A DNA stretch of 64,000 nt from Variovorax paradoxus (GTDB taxonomy: Bacteria; Pseudomonadota; Gammaproteobacteria; Burkholderiales; Burkholderiaceae_C): positions 124,001-188,000 of the forward strand of contig NZ_JXQQ01000010.1 in NCBI RefSeq assembly GCF_000834655.1, written 5' to 3'. The translations under genes and the position numbers were made by a program. This document shows positions 52,057 through 61,020 of the stretch, one piece after another. The notes under the pieces are model-generated. The model saw only the letters and a list, made by a program, of their open reading frames with translations, had not been told where the DNA came from and searched no databases. The first letter of the stretch is position 1; the number at the start of each line of letters is the position of its first letter.

Positions 52057-53535
52057 ATGCAGACCGCTTCCTCCCCTGCCGTTTTACGCACCGGCGTCTA
52101 TCCGCTGCTGATCAACGGCGAAGAACGCCAAGGCGCCGCCGGCTTGCAATTCGAGGTCGGCAATCCCTCCACCGGCCGGCCCCTCGCGCAGGTGGCAGAG
52201 GCCGATGCGCAAGACGTCGACGCAGCTGTGCGCGCCGCCCAGCATGCCTTCGACACGCACTGGCGCCATACCTCGGCACGCCAGCGCAGCCGCCTGCTGC
52301 GCAAGCTCGCCGACGCGCTGGAAAAACGCAGCGAGCAAATGGCTTGGCTCGAAGCATGGAACGTGGGGCGCCCCATCTCCCTCACGCGCGGCTCGTTGAA
52401 GACCATGCTCGAAGGCATCGAGTACATCGCGGGCGTCTCGCAGGGCATCGGCGGGCAGACGCTCAACGTCGCCGACACACACATCGTCAACTTCACCCTG
52501 CGCGAGCCGTTCGGCGTAGTGGGCCTCATCCTGCCCTGGAACTACCCGCTGACGCTCACCATCAGCAAGCTGATGCCGGTGCTGGCGGCGGGCAACACGG
52601 CCGTCATCAAAGCGTCAGAGATCACCCCGCTGTCGTCGGTTGAACTGGGGGCCGCCATCCTCGAGGCAGGCTTTCCGCCGGGTGTGATCAACATCGTGCA
52701 TGGGCCGGGTGCCACCGTTGGCCAGGCGCTCGTGGACCATCCGCTGGTGGAGAAAATCTCCTTCACCGGCGGTACCGCAACTGGCAAAGCCATCTACCGC
52801 AGCGCCGCCGAGCGGATCAAGCGCGTGACACTCGAGCTTGGTGGCAAGTCGCCGCTGATCGTCTTCGACGACGCCGATCTGGACGCCGCCGCCGCGGTGG
52901 CGCTGCAGGATGTGAGCCGCAACACCGGCCAGATCTGCGTGGCCTGTACCCGCCTGCTCGTGCATGAGCGCGTCGCGGAAGCGTTCACCGAAAAACTTCG
53001 CGACGCCTACGCCCGTATCCGCATCGGACTCCCCGACGATCCGCAGACGCAGATGGGCCCGCTGGTCAATCGCGCGCAGCAGGAACGCGTGCAGCGCTAC
53101 ATCGAGATCGGCCGCGAGGAGCAGGCGCGACCCGAGACGATGCAGGACCTCACGGCACGCCCCGAGCTGCAGGAGGGCAGTTTCGCCGCGCCCACGTTGT
53201 TTCTGCATGGGCACAGCCAGATGCGCGTGTCGCAGGAAGAGATCTTCGGGCCAGTACAAGTCTTGATTCCGTTTCGCGACGAGGAAGACGCGGTCCGCAT
53301 CGCCAACGACAGTCGCTACGGCCTGGCTGGCGTTGTCTACACGCGCGACACGGGACGAGCGATGCGCATGTGCAAGGCGCTGCAGATCGGCAACCTCGCG
53401 ATCAACGACCCCATCAAGGCCTCCGCCGATGCGCCGTTCGGCGGTTTCAAGGAATCAGGGTTGGGCAAGGAGCGCGGGTTGGACGCGATCCTGGAGAACA
53501 CGCAGGTAAAGAACGTGCGGTTCTCCGTGCGCTGA
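52057..53535 (+). CDS. Aldehyde dehydrogenase family protein
   Basis: A 492-residue NAD(P)-dependent aldehyde dehydrogenase. FGVVGLILPWNYPLTLTISK, FTGGTATGK (cofactor), LELGGKSPLIVFDDADLD with the general-base Glu, NTGQICVACTRLLVHE with the catalytic Cys, and EIFGPVQVLIPF are canonical. A retro-aldol cleavage by the DUF35/thiolase-like pair would give an aldehyde and an acyl-CoA; this enzyme would then oxidise the aldehyde. That order is inference. It is 47 bases after the Fe-ADH gene. Confidence 0.95.
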   Translation: MQTASSPAVLRTGVYPLLINGEERQGAAGLQFEVGNPSTGRPLAQVAEADAQDVDAAVRAAQHAFDTHWRHTSARQRSRLLRKLADALEKRSEQMAWLEAWNVGRPISLTRGSLKTMLEGIEYIAGVSQGIGGQTLNVADTHIVNFTLREPFGVVGLILPWNYPLTLTISKLMPVLAAGNTAVIKASEITPLSSVELGAAILEAGFPPGVINIVHGPGATVGQALVDHPLVEKISFTGGTATGKAIYRSAAERIKRVTLELGGKSPLIVFDDADLDAAAAVALQDVSRNTGQICVACTRLLVHERVAEAFTEKLRDAYARIRIGLPDDPQTQMGPLVNRAQQERVQRYIEIGREEQARPETMQDLTARPELQEGSFAAPTLFLHGHSQMRVSQEEIFGPVQVLIPFRDEEDAVRIANDSRYGLAGVVYTRDTGRAMRMCKALQIGNLAINDPIKASADAPFGGFKESGLGKERGLDAILENTQVKNVRFSVR

Positions 53536-53600
53536 CGAAGTTCGCATCGCAAGACCGGGCGGGGTATTCCGCTCGAATAGAAAACCAAGGAGACAAGACC

Positions 53601-54563
53601 ATGAAGAAGCACATCACTGCTTTACTCCTCGCGCTCGCTGCGAGCCTGATGCCCGCCTGGGCCGCACCTTTTCCGGAACGGCCTGTCAAGATGCTTGTGG
53701 GCTTCGCGGCCGGCGGCATCACAGACATCACCGCCCGCCAGGTCGCCGAAAACATGAGCCGATCACTGGGTCAGCCCGTGGTCGTAGAGAACCGTGCGGG
53801 TGCGGGCGGCAACATCGCAACCTCGGAACTCGCCCGCGCGCAGCCCGACGGGTACACCATCATGCTGGCCTCCCCGGGTCAGCTCGTGGTCAATCCGCTC
53901 ACGCAGAAGTCACCCGGGTTCGACCCCAAGACCCAGTTCTCGCTCGTGAGCCTGGCCAACGAGAGCCCGTTCGTGCTTGTGGTGCCTGCCAATTCCAAGT
54001 TCAAGAGCGTTGCCGAGATGGTGGCCTGGGGCAAGGGCAATGAAGGTGGCCTCAGCTTTGCCTCGCCGGGATTGGGTACGACGATGCACATCGCCGGCGA
54101 GATGCTGCAGGTCATGGCGGGCGTGAAGGCCGTGCATGTGCCCTATCGCGGCGGCGCGCAGGCGACCGGCGATTTGGTGGCCGGTCGCGTCGACTTCATG
54201 ATCGATAGTGTTGGGGCCGTGGCGCCGCAGATCCAGGCCGGTCAGCTCAAGGTGCTGGCCGTGGCAAGCGGCCGCAAGCTGCCGCAATTTCCCGAGGCAC
54301 CCCTTTTGTCGAGCATGTACCCGGGTCTGGAGGTTTCGTCCTGGCTGGGCGTGGTCGGCCCGCCTGGGATGCCCGAGAGCGTGCAACGCACCTTGGTGCG
54401 TGCGGTCGAGCAGGCGGTGCGCGAACCTGCTTACGTGCAGATGCTCGAGAAGCGCGGGAGCGTTGTTGCGCCCGCCGGTCCGGCCGCGTTTGCGACCCAT
54501 CTGACCAAGGAGCGTGAGCGCGTCGAGCGCACCGTCGTCAAAGCAGGCCTGCGTCTGGACTGA
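53601..54563 (+). CDS. Bug-family (TctC-like) periplasmic solute-binding protein, second in operon
   Basis: A 320-residue exported protein, signal peptide MKKHITALLLALAASLMPAW with cleavage at AWA-AP. Loops: VKMLVGFAAGGITDITARQV, VVVENRAGAGGNIATSELAR and AVHVPYRGGAQATGDLVAGR. The binding loop has Thr-Asp-Ile-Thr where the first copy has Ser-Asp-Ile-Val, so the ligand may differ. AAGGAGAC stands as a ribosome site before the ATG. It closes the operon. Confidence 0.94.
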   Translation: MKKHITALLLALAASLMPAWAAPFPERPVKMLVGFAAGGITDITARQVAENMSRSLGQPVVVENRAGAGGNIATSELARAQPDGYTIMLASPGQLVVNPLTQKSPGFDPKTQFSLVSLANESPFVLVVPANSKFKSVAEMVAWGKGNEGGLSFASPGLGTTMHIAGEMLQVMAGVKAVHVPYRGGAQATGDLVAGRVDFMIDSVGAVAPQIQAGQLKVLAVASGRKLPQFPEAPLLSSMYPGLEVSSWLGVVGPPGMPESVQRTLVRAVEQAVREPAYVQMLEKRGSVVAPAGPAAFATHLTKERERVERTVVKAGLRLD

Positions 54564-54730
54564 TCGGCGACGGCACGAGTGCCGCGATGCGCGGACAAGC
54601 CAGCAGCGGAGGCTTTCGGGCATCGTTCATGACCGGGGCAGGCGCCCCTTCTCTCAAACACCGAGGCGGTGCAGCCGCATGGGATCGTGCAAGCTCATGC
54701 GCACTGCGTTCGTCCCTTCTGGGGATGACC

Positions 54731-55144
54731 TCAGTCAAGCACATTCACCCCGTGGTCGCGCAAGCGTTGCGCGAGTGACTCCCAGCGCTCGGCTTCAAAG
54801 TCGGCAAAGCATTGTGCGAGCAGTGCGTGCGTATGTACCTCGGCTGTGATGGTGATTTTCCGTGAGCGGAACCATCCAGCCTTTTCAGTCTGCGTGAAGT
54901 GCACCTGATCGTACGGAGTGGCATCCATCGGCACGTGACTCACGCGCAACTCGGCCTTGGCAGCGGGGGCCTGGAAAACGACGGCTGGCAACGGCCCTTC
55001 TTGGGTTTCGTGCCATGCGCCCATGACATGCCGCCAGTCAACTGATCGGATGAGCGCGATGGCCGCTTCGCCGTTGGCGACCTGACCGACGTCAGCGGTA
55101 TCACTCGAAGGGAGACCAAATTGGAGGGTTGTGTAATGGATCAT
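54731..55144 (-). CDS. Hypothetical protein
   Basis: A 137-residue protein from the chosen ATG (55144, MIHYTTLQFGLPSSDTADVG); the frame is open to 55273 but the extra 43 residues look less protein-like. The sequence is a mixed alpha/beta cytoplasmic protein with a helical end (LLAQCFADFEAERWESLAQR). No known motif is seen. It stands alone between the catabolic operon (convergent) and hipB (divergent). Confidence 0.6.
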   Translation of the reverse strand: MIHYTTLQFGLPSSDTADVGQVANGEAAIALIRSVDWRHVMGAWHETQEGPLPAVVFQAPAAKAELRVSHVPMDATPYDQVHFTQTEKAGWFRSRKITITAEVHTHALLAQCFADFEAERWESLAQRLRDHGVNVLD

Positions 55145-55550
55145 GGCTTCGGCTTCGTGAACTCCCAGCACGGTTGTTGGCTGCCGTGCGAGATGACAGA
55201 TCTGGGTGAAATCGTAAGTGATCTCGCGGTCATGTTTAGCAAGAGTGTGCGATCCGGCAGACGCTTCGACCAACGCTTAATCAATCGCTAGCCTGAAGAG
55301 CAACAACGCCCGACGCGTTGGAGATGCGAAGCCAAACATGCGGTGGCTGCTTTCGATGTGGTGCAACCATTTCCTCGGAATCTCGGCGCGTGGACCCCGC
55401 CACGGCGATGGCACGTAAAGGCAATCGTGTCGGTGCAATGCCTCCGCAGTGGATGCCTGCAGTTTTCTGGAGGTGAATGTAGCGAATCGGTCTTTGCTCG
55501 GCAGGATAGATGTCCTTGTTAATGGACAAAATCCAGCCAAAGCTCCCAAA
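55145..55550. other. Interval upstream of hipB
   Basis: About 400 bases without a convincing gene. It contains the HipB-like operator at 55511-55528 and a direct repeat GGACAAAATCC, first copy at 55524-55534, second at 55565-55575 just inside the hipB coding start. No other feature recognised. Confidence 0.5.
55511..55528 (+). promoter_or_regulatory. HipB-type operator
   Basis: TGTCC (55511-55515), 8 bases, GGACA (55524-55528). This matches the layout of the known E. coli HipB operator, TATCC-N8-GGATA, with one symmetric change. It lies 22 bases before the hipB start, so autorepression by the HipB-like protein or the HipBA complex is expected. Confidence 0.65.
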
Positions 55551-55832
55551 ATGTGGCGCATGAAGGACAAAATCCGCCTTCCGGTCGAATTGGGCCAAGC
55601 GATCCAACGCGAGAGGAAAGACCGCCGGTTGAAGGCGACAGACATCGCTTCGCGCTCGGGCCGTGCGCGCAATGTCCTCTACCGACTCGAACGCGGTGAG
55701 GACATCACCCTCGCCTCGCTTTTCGACATCTTGAGCGCAATGGACCTGACGATCCGGCTTGAGCGCTTGGGCATGCCTACGCTTGAGGAAGTCACAGCCC
55801 GCTTTGGCAAGGTCGACGACGATGCTTCCTGA
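55551..55832 (+). CDS. hipB: HipB-like antitoxin, XRE-family HTH
   Basis: A 93-residue protein (or 90 from the ATG at 55560). IRLPVELGQAIQRERKDRRL, then the HTH ATDIASRSGRARNVLYRLER and SLFDILSAMDLTIRL are typical of XRE-type HipB antitoxins, which bind HipA and their own operator. Its stop overlaps the hipA start by 11 bases, the usual coupled arrangement. Since hipA is damaged, the antitoxin may now serve only as a DNA-binding protein. Confidence 0.85.
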   Translation: MWRMKDKIRLPVELGQAIQRERKDRRLKATDIASRSGRARNVLYRLERGEDITLASLFDILSAMDLTIRLERLGMPTLEEVTARFGKVDDDAS

Positions 55833-57047
55833 GAAGGTCAAGCAACTCGATGTCGAGATCGCCGGAGAGCGAGCCGGGCAGCTGCTCAAGCATTCTGTGT
55901 ACGAGTTCCGCTATATCGACAGCAATCTGGACCAGCCAACCTTGGCGCTGTTGATGCCGCCGACGCGGCCTACGTACCAGGATGGAGATCTGTTTGCGGT
56001 CATGGATCAAAGCCTGCCCGAGGGCGATCTATACCTCCGCCTGCGGGCAATGTTTCCCAAGCAGCAGCTTACCCAGATGCAGCTGCTTGCGGTGATCGGG
56101 TCCAACGGCATCGGGCGCTTAGGCTTTCGGCTACCCGGAGCGGCGCGAGCCGCGGCCCCTCAAGTCATCGATCGCAAGACCTTGCTCGGGATCCGCTATG
56201 CGCCCGAAGTGTTCGACGAACTGGTGCGGGCGTACCTCAGCGCAGGCGCGGGCATTGCCGGTATGCAGCCGAAGATCATGGTGTCGGATCGGATCACAGT
56301 GCCGGTGCCTACGATCATTGTGAAAGCTGCCTCGCCGTCCTATCCGGGTCTGTCGGCAACGAGTTCCTGTGCCTGACAGCCGCGCGTCACGCCGGCATTC
56401 AGACGCCCACCTTCGACCTCTCGGATGATGGGCAATTGCTTCTGGTCGATCGGTTTGACATCTCGTCGGACGGGTCTCGAATGGGTTTCGAGGACATCGC
56501 GGCCTTGATGAACCTGCGAGTGCGAAACATTCAGTCAGATCGAAAATACCAAGGGAGCTATCAGCGCATCGCCGAGTTGATGCGCTACCTGCAGTTGCCC
56601 AGCGAGAACCTCGAGCGCTTCTTCGAACAGGTCGCGTTCAGCATCATGGTGCGAAACGGCCATGGCCACCTGAAGAACTACGGCCTTCTCTACACCTCGA
56701 CAGCAGACTGCCGCTTGGCGCCGATGTTCGATGTGGTGACCACTGCGGTTTACCGTTGTGCGCGCTATGAAGGAGGGCCCGAGCTCGAAGATCGCACGCT
56801 CGCGCTCAAGCTCTTTGCGGGCAAGCGTCAAACCAGGGCCTACCCGACTACCGAAGAGCTGCTGCTCTTCGGCAGCAGGGTCTGTGGAGTTGCCAAGCCC
56901 GGGCAGGCTCTCACGCGGATAGCAGCCGGGATGCGCAGGACGTTGGCAGAAGTGTCCAGCGATGAACGGATTCCGAAGGATTTGCTGAGGAAGATGGCAG
57001 ACCTGTGGAGCGACGGCATGACCTACGCAGATGTTCCTCGCCCTTGA
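55822..57047 (+). pseudogene. hipA: HipA-like toxin kinase, frameshifted and lacking the catalytic Asp
   Basis: A HipA-type Ser/Thr kinase in two frames. The first (from 55822) covers the N-subdomain and GMQPKIMVSD and ends early at 56376; the second (to 57047) continues with the C-terminal kinase half. Inserting one A in the GCAACGAG stretch near 56356-56362 restores GLSANEFLCLTAARHAG, so a single base is missing. In addition the catalytic loop, usually NxDxHLKN in this family, reads NGHGHLKN (Asp to His), while the Mg-binding Asp in APMFDVV remains. Two independent defects suggest an inactive toxin. A sequencing error could explain the first but not the second. Confidence 0.85.
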
Positions 57048-57385
57048 TCCGAGATCAGTGCATCAGAGTCTGAGACAGCGCATTTAAGTCCGAGACGACA
57101 ACTTCGGCTGACCTGCAGCTCCTGTCCGACCGGGAGAAGACTCTCGGACATCCGCTCGTGCAACGAGAGGCGGATCAAGATCTTTCTTGCCTGGCTCAGC
57201 TCTATCGAATACCGGGTGAGCTTGGACTTGTGGCATAAGCCAGTCCAAATTTTTATCCCCGCCTCCAACTGGTCAATTTTGCGTCGGCACTGACAGGACT
57301 TCACGCCTACCGAGTCGGAGTCCGGGTTCGTAGATCGGTCTCAATGACCGCTGACTGATGCCCCTCTCGAAGTCGCCGGCCCAGC
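57048..57385. other. Non-coding interval
   Basis: About 340 bases after the hipA end. Short minus-strand frames exist but look like noise. No terminator hairpin, repeat or promoter was recognised with confidence. Confidence 0.45.
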
Positions 57386-58030
57386 TCAGCGAACCAAAAG
57401 TTCATCGACAAGATAAGCGGTGGCGCGTGAACTGGAGAAAGCAAGCAGGCTACAGATCGCTCCTTCATCAAAGGCATCGTGTGCTGCCGCGACGCCATCA
57501 AACCATATGACAGCGAATCCATCGGGAGGCGACGGTTCGGACCACAATCGCTCGCGCCGAGCCGTAGACACCGTCCAGTTCATTGACAGTCGCAGGCCGG
57601 CCTCCCGCGCGTGGTCCGAGAGCGCATGGCCGAATTCTTGGCTGGATGAAGAGCCCAACAGGAACGGGACGATCACTTTGACGGGACACCTGTGGTCGCG
57701 GGTCTCATCGCCCTCGGTGTTCACTATGCAGAGCGTCCAACCCTTCAGGAAGTTGAGCTCATCGGCAGGAATGTGGCGGCGGCCGATGCTAGAAGCCTGC
57801 GCCTCGCGCATGGCATCTTCATCGCGAAAACAGAGCTCCACAATGCCATCGATGGAAAAGGCGGGCTCTTCATGGGAGTTCCAAAGGATCTTGTCGACGC
57901 GGTTGTGTGTGTACTTCGAGATGCCCTCCATGCCGAGCGCCAGAGCGGCGTGGGGACCCGCCCAATAGTTCCTGAAATCAGCCGTCGACAGGCCTTCCTT
58001 TCGGGATAGGAGGGTCATGCGTTTCGTCAT
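57386..58030 (-). CDS. EthD-domain protein 1
   Basis: A 214-residue protein with two tandem EthD (dimeric alpha/beta barrel) units: the first begins MTLLSRKEGLSTADFRNYWA with the GPHA block, the second near CPVKVIVPFLLGSSSSQEFG. EthD-like barrels bind or convert small aromatic or ether compounds. A GGAGATTCTT ribosome site supports ATG at 58030. The paralogue EthD 2 lies just upstream. Last gene in the minus-strand cluster. Confidence 0.85.
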   Translation of the reverse strand: MTKRMTLLSRKEGLSTADFRNYWAGPHAALALGMEGISKYTHNRVDKILWNSHEEPAFSIDGIVELCFRDEDAMREAQASSIGRRHIPADELNFLKGWTLCIVNTEGDETRDHRCPVKVIVPFLLGSSSSQEFGHALSDHAREAGLRLSMNWTVSTARRERLWSEPSPPDGFAVIWFDGVAAAHDAFDEGAICSLLAFSSSRATAYLVDELLVR

Positions 58031-58046
58031 AAGAATCTCCAGCGCT

Positions 58047-58742
58047 TCAGACGACCCGCCGCTCATCGACAAGGAAGGCTGTGATGTCGCCGAGGAAAGT
58101 CCTGGCATGGGCCATCGTGGTTCGGCCGGTGGGCGAGGCGAACGCATCCTGCAAGGTCTGTGCGTCCTTGAACCACAGTTCGACAATGCCGTCGATGGGA
58201 AGGCTGTCATAGTCGCAGGGAGTGCCCTTCTCGCGTTCGCGGACCGCCACGACGTTCTGTCGATACCCGCTGACCCCAGGCATCTCTCGCACCAGGTCGC
58301 CGTGGATCCGCCACTCGCGGCGAAAGTCTTCTTCGCTCAAGCTGGGAAGCCGCCGGATCACGGAGATGCGCTTCAGAAGCCTGGCGCGTTCATCGTCGCC
58401 TGGCACCGGAATCACGACGGACTGCTCGGCCGTGACGATGTGAAGCCCTCCAAGGAAGTGGTTTTCGTCTGCGATCAGGTCGGCGGCCAGCGTGCCTTCG
58501 CTGAATGCACGCTCGGATTCCTTCGCATCATCGAACCAGAGCTGGGAGAAGCCGTCGAAGTCCCACGGGCCACGGAGAAAGTCGATGCCTCTTTGCACGC
58601 GGTCCACCACCGGGTTCTGCCAGTAGGCGCGCAGGTTGGGCGCTTTCGCAGCCAAGGCGGCATGCGGGCCTTTCCAGTAGGCGTTGAAGTCCTCGAAGGT
58701 CCAGTCGCGCTTCTTCCGGATCAATCCCATTCTGACGTTCAT
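58047..58742 (-). CDS. EthD-domain protein 2
   Basis: A 231-residue protein with two EthD-type barrels: MGLIRKKRDWTFEDFNAYWK plus GPHAALAAKAP, and ISVIRRLPSLSEEDFRREWR plus HGDLVREMPGVSGYRQN. The WxxxGPHA/HGxLV pattern is the family signature. It is similar in plan to EthD 1 and lies 16 bases from it and 15 bases from the Old Yellow Enzyme gene. The tandem suggests a heterodimer or stepwise action on the same compound, which is inference. Confidence 0.9.
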   Translation of the reverse strand: MNVRMGLIRKKRDWTFEDFNAYWKGPHAALAAKAPNLRAYWQNPVVDRVQRGIDFLRGPWDFDGFSQLWFDDAKESERAFSEGTLAADLIADENHFLGGLHIVTAEQSVVIPVPGDDERARLLKRISVIRRLPSLSEEDFRREWRIHGDLVREMPGVSGYRQNVVAVREREKGTPCDYDSLPIDGIVELWFKDAQTLQDAFASPTGRTTMAHARTFLGDITAFLVDERRVV

Positions 58743-58757
58743 GGCGTGTTTCCTTGT

Positions 58758-59936
58758 CTATCCGAGGTTGTGGATGAGTGCGTCCGCGGCCTGCGCACGC
58801 GCGCGCGCCAGGCCCGGGGCGCGTTTGGCGAGCCACACCCCGTGGCGGACCGGCCAGCGCGCATAGCCCGGATCGACGCCCAACGAGAGCGCGGCGTGAT
58901 GCGCCCAGTAGGGATCGAACAGGGCTTCGCGACCCAGGGCGATCAGATCGGCCTTCCCATCCGCGAGCACGGCCTCGGCCTGGAGCGCATCGACGATCAT
59001 TCCTACGGCCTGGGTCTTGATCCGTGCCTCGTGGCGGATGCGTTCCGAGAACGGAACTTGGAACCCCAGCCCGCGCGGCACGGGCAGCGCCCGCGTCTCC
59101 TCGGTCAATCCGCCTGAGGAGCAGTCGATCACATCGACGCCGCAGCCTGCGAGTTCGCGGGAGAGCACGATCGAATCCTCGAGACTCCAACCGCCGGTGC
59201 TGCCATCGACCGCCGACAAGCGGCAGAACACCGGCTTTCCCTGCGGCCACGCAGCACGCACCTTGCGTGCGACTTCGAGCGCAAGGCGCATTCGGCCAGC
59301 GAAGTCGCCGCCCCATTCATCGTTGCGAACGTTGGAGTTGGGCGAAAGGAAGCTGGCGATCAGGTAGCCGTGGCCGAAGTGCAGTTCCACGACGTCGAAG
59401 CCTGCGGCCTCTGCGCGGACAGTGGCCTCGACAAATCTCTGCACGACCTGGGCGATGCCCTCGGCATCCAGGGCGGTGGGCGCCGTCCAGCCGGGGCCCG
59501 CCGCCAAGGCGCTGGGACCGAGGCGCTCCCATGGTTCGCCGTCGGCGGCCAGGCGCGGCTCCGACAACGCGGCCCCACCTTCCCAGAGGGGCTGGCTGCC
59601 GGACTTCCGGCCCGCGTGCGCCAGCTGGACGCCGATGGCGGCGCCATTTTCGTGGACGAAGTCGACCACCGCCTTCAACGGCGCGATCTGGCTGTCTTTC
59701 CAGAGACCGAGATCGGCGGTGCCGATGCGACCGCGGGGATCGACGGCGGTGCTTTCGGTCAGGATCAAGCCGGCTCCGCCCAGCGCGAACTTCCCGAGGT
59801 GCACCAGGTGCCATGGCGTGGCGTGGCCCGCCTCGGCCGCATGCTGGCACATTGGCGAGATCACGATGCGGTTCTTCAGTTCGAGCTCGCGCAGCCGGAG
59901 CGGCTGGAACAAGAGGGGTTCATCAGAGGTCATCAC
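58758..59936 (-). CDS. NADH:flavin oxidoreductase, Old Yellow Enzyme (YqjM-like) family
   Basis: A 392-residue TIM-barrel FMN enzyme. PLRLRELELKNRIVISPMCQ has the Cys of YqjM-type enzymes; VQLAHAGRKSG, VVELHFGHGYLIASFLSPNS with His pair (HFGH), RNDEWGGDFAGRMRLALE and LIALGREALFDPYW match. It reduces enones or related double bonds with NAD(P)H. Start at 59936, or one codon later. It differs clearly from the OYE-type gene at 8724 and sits in the EthD/EamA cluster. Confidence 0.93.
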   Translation of the reverse strand: MMTSDEPLLFQPLRLRELELKNRIVISPMCQHAAEAGHATPWHLVHLGKFALGGAGLILTESTAVDPRGRIGTADLGLWKDSQIAPLKAVVDFVHENGAAIGVQLAHAGRKSGSQPLWEGGAALSEPRLAADGEPWERLGPSALAAGPGWTAPTALDAEGIAQVVQRFVEATVRAEAAGFDVVELHFGHGYLIASFLSPNSNVRNDEWGGDFAGRMRLALEVARKVRAAWPQGKPVFCRLSAVDGSTGGWSLEDSIVLSRELAGCGVDVIDCSSGGLTEETRALPVPRGLGFQVPFSERIRHEARIKTQAVGMIVDALQAEAVLADGKADLIALGREALFDPYWAHHAALSLGVDPGYARWPVRHGVWLAKRAPGLARARAQAADALIHNLG

Positions 59937-59949
59937 GAAGACTTTCAGA

Positions 59950-60867
59950 TCAAGGACAGATGGGCGCCGGCGTCAACGGCCGCCGCGTCCCCAGGTACGT
60001 GCCGCACATCACCGCCAGGAATCCGAACAGGTGCCAGAGCGTCAGCCGCTCGCCAAGCAGCAATGCCGCGAAGGCAACGCCGAACACGGGAACCCAATAC
60101 AGGAACACCGCCGTCCGGGCCACCCCGATCCGTGAGATCGCGTGATTCCAGACGAGGTTGGAGAGCGCGGTGGCCATGACGCCGGAGAACAGGATGAACA
60201 CCCAGGGTCGCCAGCCCGGAAACAAGGCTGCGACGTCCAGGGCAGGCGCCTCGAGACCGGCGTGCAGCGTCAACAACGCCGCTCCGACCAGATAGATGGC
60301 CCAACTGATGGTCGCGGTGTGCATGTGGCGGGCCAAGCGCTGGACGATCGCCCCGCCCGCGGCAAAACTGATCACTGAGGCGACCAGCATGAGGTCACCC
60401 ACGCCTGCCGTGGACAGACCTGCGCCCGGGTGGCTCAACACGACGGCCGCCACACCGACGAAGCCGAGTGCAACGCCGAACAGCCTGGAGGCAGACAGTC
60501 GCTCGCGGAAGGCGACTGCAGCGAGCAGCGCCGAAACCAAGGGACTCAAGGCCATGATCAGAGCGCCGTTTGTCGCGGTGGAACGAGTCAGCCCCTCTAC
60601 GAACAGGATCTGGTTGAGGTAGACCATGAGCAACGCGCAGATGACGATCGCCGTACCCCGGCGCAGCGACATCGAAGGCAGGCGGTGGCCTTTCCAAAGC
60701 ACAAAGATCGACAGCGCAGCGCAGGCCACGAGCATGCGCAAGGCAGCCAGCGTGATGGGGTCGAAAACCCCCGTCAGAACCTTGACTGCGGCAACATTCA
60801 AACCCCAGATCGCCATGGCCGCGATCAGGATGGGCTGCACGGCGTTCGAGCTTCCGGTGTGGGACAT
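59950..60867 (-). CDS. EamA/DMT-superfamily transporter
   Basis: A 305-residue inner-membrane protein with about ten hydrophobic segments in two EamA repeats (IAAMAIWGLNVAAVKVL start of the first, LVASVISFAAGGAIVQRL start of the second). It ends GERLTLWHLFGFLAVMCGTY. Such transporters export metabolites or drugs; the direction and substrate are unknown. ATG at 60867 is preferred to an upstream codon at 60924 because the first helix follows directly. It is 13 bases from the OYE gene. Confidence 0.9.
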   Translation of the reverse strand: MSHTGSSNAVQPILIAAMAIWGLNVAAVKVLTGVFDPITLAALRMLVACAALSIFVLWKGHRLPSMSLRRGTAIVICALLMVYLNQILFVEGLTRSTATNGALIMALSPLVSALLAAVAFRERLSASRLFGVALGFVGVAAVVLSHPGAGLSTAGVGDLMLVASVISFAAGGAIVQRLARHMHTATISWAIYLVGAALLTLHAGLEAPALDVAALFPGWRPWVFILFSGVMATALSNLVWNHAISRIGVARTAVFLYWVPVFGVAFAALLLGERLTLWHLFGFLAVMCGTYLGTRRPLTPAPICP

Positions 60868-61020
60868 CAGGCGCCCTTGACCCGTTGTCGGCAACGTCGC
60901 GCGATCAGACAGGGGAAGACGCATGCACGCACGAGCAAGCCCACCGCAGCCTCGCTGAAATCCACCGGCACCAACCTTCGATCGATCGCTCGTGCACCCA
61001 GTACGCCCCTGCTCGATGGT

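Noticed and set aside
55277..55889. Minus-strand frames opposite hipB
   Set aside because: Antisense to a clear XRE HTH protein with coupled hipA; no domain of their own.
57023..57304. A 93-residue minus-strand frame after hipA
   Set aside because: No family-like sequence, no ribosome site, overlaps the hipA end; treated as non-coding.
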